From: Leptolyngbyaceae cyanobacterium CSSed165cm_216
GTDB taxonomy: Bacteria > Cyanobacteriota > Cyanobacteriia > Phormidesmidales > Phormidesmidaceae
DNA: 8,337 bases
Direction of reading: 5' to 3'
NCBI GenBank assembly: GCA_007135385.1
Contig: SLIY01000013.1
Span: 1 to 8,337, forward strand
The notes beneath the pieces are model-generated. The model was given only the letters and a program-made list of their open reading frames with translations, searched no databases and had not been told where the DNA came from. This document shows positions 6,325 to 8,337 of this stretch, piece by piece. How positions within the stretch are numbered: position 1 is the stretch's first letter; the number at the start of each line of letters is the position of its first letter. Both the position numbers and the translations under genes were made by a program.

Positions 6325-7506
6325 CTACCGGATCGCTACGGCATCGCCTTGCCAGGCACGGGGTATCCCCTCCGCCAAAATAGTAGCCTCATAGGGAATT
6401 AGTCCTATCTCTTCTGCCCCCAGGCATTGAGCAGCGGCATAGGATAGATCTAAGGAGCGATCGCCAATGTAAGGACCACGATCGTTAATCCGCACCACCA
6501 CAGTTTTATCGTTCAGCAGATTACGCACCTTTAACGTGGTGTCAAAGGGTAAGGTCTTGTGGGCTGCCGTTAAGTCATGCTGGTCGAAAATCTCGCCCGT
6601 CGCTGTCTGACGGCCATGAAAATAGGGACCATACCAAGACGCGATACCTTCCAACTTCTGCGAGGTTTCCCCCAACCCCTCGGCAACCATATGAATGGGG
6701 CTAGGGTCCAGAGGCGGGGCATCCAAGGCATCGCGCAGGTTATTCACCCAATGGGCAACGGTCAGGGCTGGGTGATCGGCATAGGGGCCGTAGATGTCCT
6801 CCGGAAGAACAAACACGGTCTGCCCTTCCAGTTGAGCAGCGGCTATATCGCCATCACCGCTAATCTGGGGGGTCAACCCGGCAGGATTGGCTTCCAGGGC
6901 GGGCATTGCCTGCCGAATTTGCTGGGCCACCTGATCAGCGGCGGCCTGGGAACCAACCTCACCAATGACAACATCATTCACCTGAATCGTATACCCGGCC
7001 CCAGAGACCGAAGCTGGATCGACCGGGGTAGTTAGCACGGGTAAATCTCGAATGTGGGCAGCACAAAGATCTTGGCTAGCTCCAGCTGAGGTTAGATCGG
7101 CCTCTGTGGGCGTGGCCAGGTCGTCTGTAGCCGCCCTACCCTCAGAGGAGACCACCGTAACGGCAGCCGTGGCGATCCATAAACCCCAATCTATCTCAGC
7201 TAGCTGGGGCGAATGGATCTGCGGCTTTAACTCGCTTGGGGAATCCTCTCGCCATAGAGCATGACTATCCCCTGCGGTATCAACCGCGGCTGTAGCTCCC
7301 TTGGCTAACCAGGCCGCATGGGGATGACCGATGGCCCGAGCAGAGGGCAATAGGCTGAGGTCACTATGAAAGGCGAGTTGACCTGGTAGAGCGGCAACCC
7401 AGATTAATCCCAATAAGGTCATAGATGCGTGTGCTGAAATCAACGCACAGGACACCAGTGACACTCTCATCCTGACGGTAAAAGGTCTAATCAGTCGATG
7501 CCCCAT
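6325..7506 (-). CDS. rlpA: RlpA-like double-psi beta-barrel protein (septal ring lytic transglycosylase family)
   Basis: RlpA proteins are exported; the best-studied one cleaves naked glycan strands of peptidoglycan at the septum. The C-terminal about 105 residues form the double-psi beta-barrel: GIASWYG (287-293), TATGE (E305), LTAAHKTLPF (H316), VVVRINDRGP (D342) and DLSYAAA (353-359). Glu, His and Asp at these places are the conserved cleft residues of the family. There is no SPOR domain after it, unlike E. coli RlpA. A middle part (about 170-285) contains a QVNDVVIGEV-type segment of unknown role. The N-terminus is basic then hydrophobic (about residues 15-42), a likely signal peptide or anchor. 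I chose ATG 7506 (393 residues). GTG 7569 (414 residues) and ATG 7470 (381 residues) are alternatives; none has a clear Shine-Dalgarno. A second hydrophobic run lies at about 106-120. Confidence 0.85.
   Translation of the reverse strand: MGHRLIRPFTVRMRVSLVSCALISAHASMTLLGLIWVAALPGQLAFHSDLSLLPSARAIGHPHAAWLAKGATAAVDTAGDSHALWREDSPSELKPQIHSPQLAEIDWGLWIATAAVTVVSSEGRAATDDLATPTEADLTSAGASQDLCAAHIRDLPVLTTPVDPASVSGAGYTIQVNDVVIGEVGSQAAADQVAQQIRQAMPALEANPAGLTPQISGDGDIAAAQLEGQTVFVLPEDIYGPYADHPALTVAHWVNNLRDALDAPPLDPSPIHMVAEGLGETSQKLEGIASWYGPYFHGRQTATGEIFDQHDLTAAHKTLPFDTTLKVRNLLNDKTVVVRINDRGPYIGDRSLDLSYAAAQCLGAEEIGLIPYEATILAEGIPRAWQGDAVAIR
6457..6464. repeat. HIP1 core palindrome GCGATCGC
   Basis: Perfect octamer within the barrel-domain coding part of the rlpA-like gene. 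Confidence 0.85.
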
Positions 7507-7569
7507 GCTTAAGAAAGCCAGTATTAGGCCATAGCCTGGACTCGACCAGGTTAGACACTGTACAATCAC

Positions 7570-7735
7570 CGGCTTTCGAACCGTAGACTCAAATCGCGTT
7601 AGTTTTTTAACCTAACACTACTGACTTGGTATCGGCAAGCACAATTCACGGGAATCTTTTATGGGTACCCAGTATGTCTATTCACGCTGAGCATCCCCTG
7701 ACCACGGTCTACGACCGCAGGCCCAACCAAACCCC
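7570..7735 (-). promoter_or_regulatory. Proximal upstream region of the rlpA-like gene
   Basis: No gene is seen. An AT-rich inverted repeat, GTTAG (7598-7602) and CTAAC (7612-7616) around a T-run, lies 29-47 bases upstream of the GTG start option and could be an operator or part of a promoter. On the minus strand a TTGCCG near 7635-7640 is a -35-like hexamer, but no good -10 follows at normal spacing. A 5-bp stem with a 3-base loop (CGGTC 7705-7709, GACCG 7713-7717) lies further upstream. Assignment is tentative. Confidence 0.3.
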
Positions 7736-7786
7736 AAAAAGTAGCAGCCCCATCAAGGCAACCCATGGCAGGGCTAGACGGGGCTG
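7736..7786 (-). terminator. Candidate intrinsic terminator of the structured RNA
   Basis: Minus-strand CAGCCCC (7786-7780) pairs with GGGGCTG (7751-7745). An inner AGCCC/GGGTT stem (7775-7771, 7764-7760) can form within the loop. CTAC and then five T (7740-7736) follow. The 4-base spacer before the T-run and the 28-base loop make it weaker than the psaD terminator. Confidence 0.42.
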
Positions 7787-7845
7787 AAGACGCAGTTAGG
7801 AGGTATCTTGTCCTAAGCATATCTGCCCCCTCTAGCCCCAGTGAA
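7736..7845 (-). ncRNA. Candidate structured leader or small RNA upstream of rlpA
   Basis: Read on the minus strand, three segments follow one another. Segment A (7838-7825) and segment B (7784-7771) pair through 13 bp with one G-G mismatch: GGGCUAGA with UCUAGCCC, then GGGGC with GCCCC. They enclose a hairpin UUAGGA/UCCUAA (7816-7811, 7801-7796) with a 9-base loop. Segment C, GGGGCUG (7751-7745), can instead capture CAGCCCC (7786-7780) that overlaps B, and is followed by CUAC and U5. The A-B and B-C pairings exclude each other, as in an attenuator or riboswitch. A promoter-like pair sits just upstream (7880-7851). I recognise no known RNA family here. It could be the rlpA leader (the U-run ends 167-230 bases before the start options) or a free RNA of about 110 nt. 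No transcript evidence is available. Confidence 0.35.
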
Positions 7846-7850
7846 TTCCC

Positions 7851-7880
7851 TTAATAAGTTTTTAATGTTACTCGGGGCAA
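7851..7880 (-). promoter_or_regulatory. Candidate promoter of the structured RNA / rlpA
   Basis: On the minus strand TTGCCC (7880-7875) and TATTAA (7856-7851) lie 18 bases apart and each match the -35 and -10 consensus at four or five positions. The predicted start is near 7842-7845, just before segment A of the candidate RNA. Confidence 0.35.
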
Positions 7881-8150
7881 AGATTACAGACTTGCAACAG
7901 ATAGCTGTCCATGGGGGATTACCTCGTTTCGGTACCCCCAAGCTCCGAAAGCCCTAATATTTCGTCTGGACACGGCCCAAAAAGCTTTATGGTGCCCTGA
8001 AGCTTACGTAAATACTGGCCAGCCATGTATCCAATATAACCTGGGTGGTGAAGGATCTCAGTAGGAGAGGCGGTTAGGCGACCTACGTCCATGGTCGCTG
8101 TATCTCCTCCGACAGCAGGAGTTCCATTGTTCACATTAGAATCCCAGCGT
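7881..8150 (+). promoter_or_regulatory. Upstream region of the right-edge gene, with two hairpins
   Basis: No convincing gene is present. A hairpin pairs GGGGG (7913-7917) with CCCCC (7935-7939), extended by TACC (7920-7923) with GGTA (7931-7934) beyond a 2-base bulge, over a 7-base loop. TATAAC (8035-8040) is a possible -10 without a clear -35. Downstream, GCGACC (8078-8083) pairs with GGTCGC (8093-8098) inside an outer AGGAGA (8063-8068)/TCTCCT (8103-8108) stem, so a folded 5' leader is possible. Two AAGCTT hexamers (near 7982 and 8000) are incidental. Confidence 0.3.
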
Positions 8151-8337
8151 ATGAAAGCAGTACTGATCCGGTTGTTTCTTTTGCCCGGGGGAGTAACGCT
8201 GCTGCTAATCTTAAGCATTGGCGGCTTAATCCTGGCTCACTGGCCTGAACCATCCGCCCAACCCCATGCCCAAGGTAACCGGGAAGAATTTCCGGGGCAG
8301 CGCAGGGGGGGTGGCACCCACTGGGACAGTCGCCCCC
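8151..8337 (+). CDS. N-terminus of a secreted or membrane-anchored protein (3' partial)
   Basis: ATG at 8151 opens a frame of 62 residues that runs off the right edge. It starts MKAVLIRLFLLPGG, continues as one hydrophobic run to about residue 29, and then becomes polar and Pro/Gln/Arg-rich, the shape of a signal peptide or single N-terminal membrane anchor. Around residues 47-57 it reads FPGQRRGGGTH. A Pro-Gly-x-Arg-x-Gly-Gly-Gly-Thr motif after a signal peptide recalls the start of cyanobacterial DUF928 proteins, secreted proteins of unknown function, but the diagnostic part is outside the window and this is a guess. The same frame is open upstream to an ATG at 8091, which would add 20 mostly polar residues. 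I prefer 8151 because it places the positive charge directly before the hydrophobic core. Neither start has a Shine-Dalgarno. Confidence 0.6.
   Translation, partial: MKAVLIRLFLLPGGVTLLLILSIGGLILAHWPEPSAQPHAQGNREEFPGQRRGGGTHWDSRP

Noticed and set aside
6577..7035. 152-codon + strand frame
   Set aside because: It lies entirely antisense to the rlpA-like gene, whose barrel-domain motifs are unmistakable.
7661..7785. Short + strand frames starting at ATG 7661 and 7674
   Set aside because: They end within 10-40 codons, lack ribosome sites and overlap the candidate structured RNA.
7919..8218. 99-codon minus-strand frame
   Set aside because: It overlaps the start of the better supported + strand secreted-protein gene and two hairpins, has no recognisable family and no ribosome site.
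1..8337. tRNA, rRNA, CRISPR array, insertion sequence or prophage
   Set aside because: No cloverleaf with a T-loop, no regularly spaced repeats, no transposase or integrase motifs and no terminal inverted repeats were seen.

Overview
The window reads as a chromosomal stretch from a cyanobacterium. The clearest sign is psaD, the ferredoxin-docking subunit of photosystem I, followed by trpE on the same strand. I recall this psaD-trpE pair from Synechocystis (slr0737-slr0738). In addition, the palindrome GCGATCGC, the core of the cyanobacterial HIP1 repeat, occurs five times in 8.3 kb, where well under one is expected by chance. The GC-moderate base composition and sparse Shine-Dalgarno sites fit a filamentous or Leptolyngbya-like lineage, but the exact genus cannot be read from this window.

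Layout, left to right. (1) Bases 1-188 hold the C-terminal end of a small unrecognised protein, and a strong intrinsic terminator at 308-339 closes that unit. (2) pnp (495-2645) encodes a full-length polynucleotide phosphorylase, followed by a hairpin-rich spacer. (3) tpiA (2880-3605, GTG start) encodes triosephosphate isomerase. (4) A gap of about 535 bases without a convincing gene carries the promoter region of psaD. (5) psaD (4141-4569) ends in a clean terminator at 4642-4669. (6) trpE (4697-6229) begins only 27 bases after that terminator, with no Shine-Dalgarno and a -10-like box placed as if the mRNA were leaderless. (7) trpE converges on an rlpA-like gene on the minus strand (6325-7506, possibly 7569), with a long two-tier hairpin between the stops. 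(8) A gap of about 580 bases upstream of rlpA is rich in secondary structure. (9) The start of a secreted or membrane-anchored protein (8151 to the right edge) is cut by the window.

The genes are mostly housekeeping functions (RNA turnover, glycolysis/Calvin cycle, photosystem I, tryptophan synthesis, cell-wall remodelling) and do not form one pathway. Each seems to have its own transcription unit.

The most interesting signal is in the gap upstream of rlpA. On the minus strand, bases 7845-7736 hold, in order, a promoter-like pair, a 13-bp long-range stem enclosing a small hairpin, and a competing 7-bp stem followed by a U-run. This is the architecture of a short terminated RNA or a riboswitch/attenuator leader. 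It is read only from base-pairing and needs covariation and transcript data.
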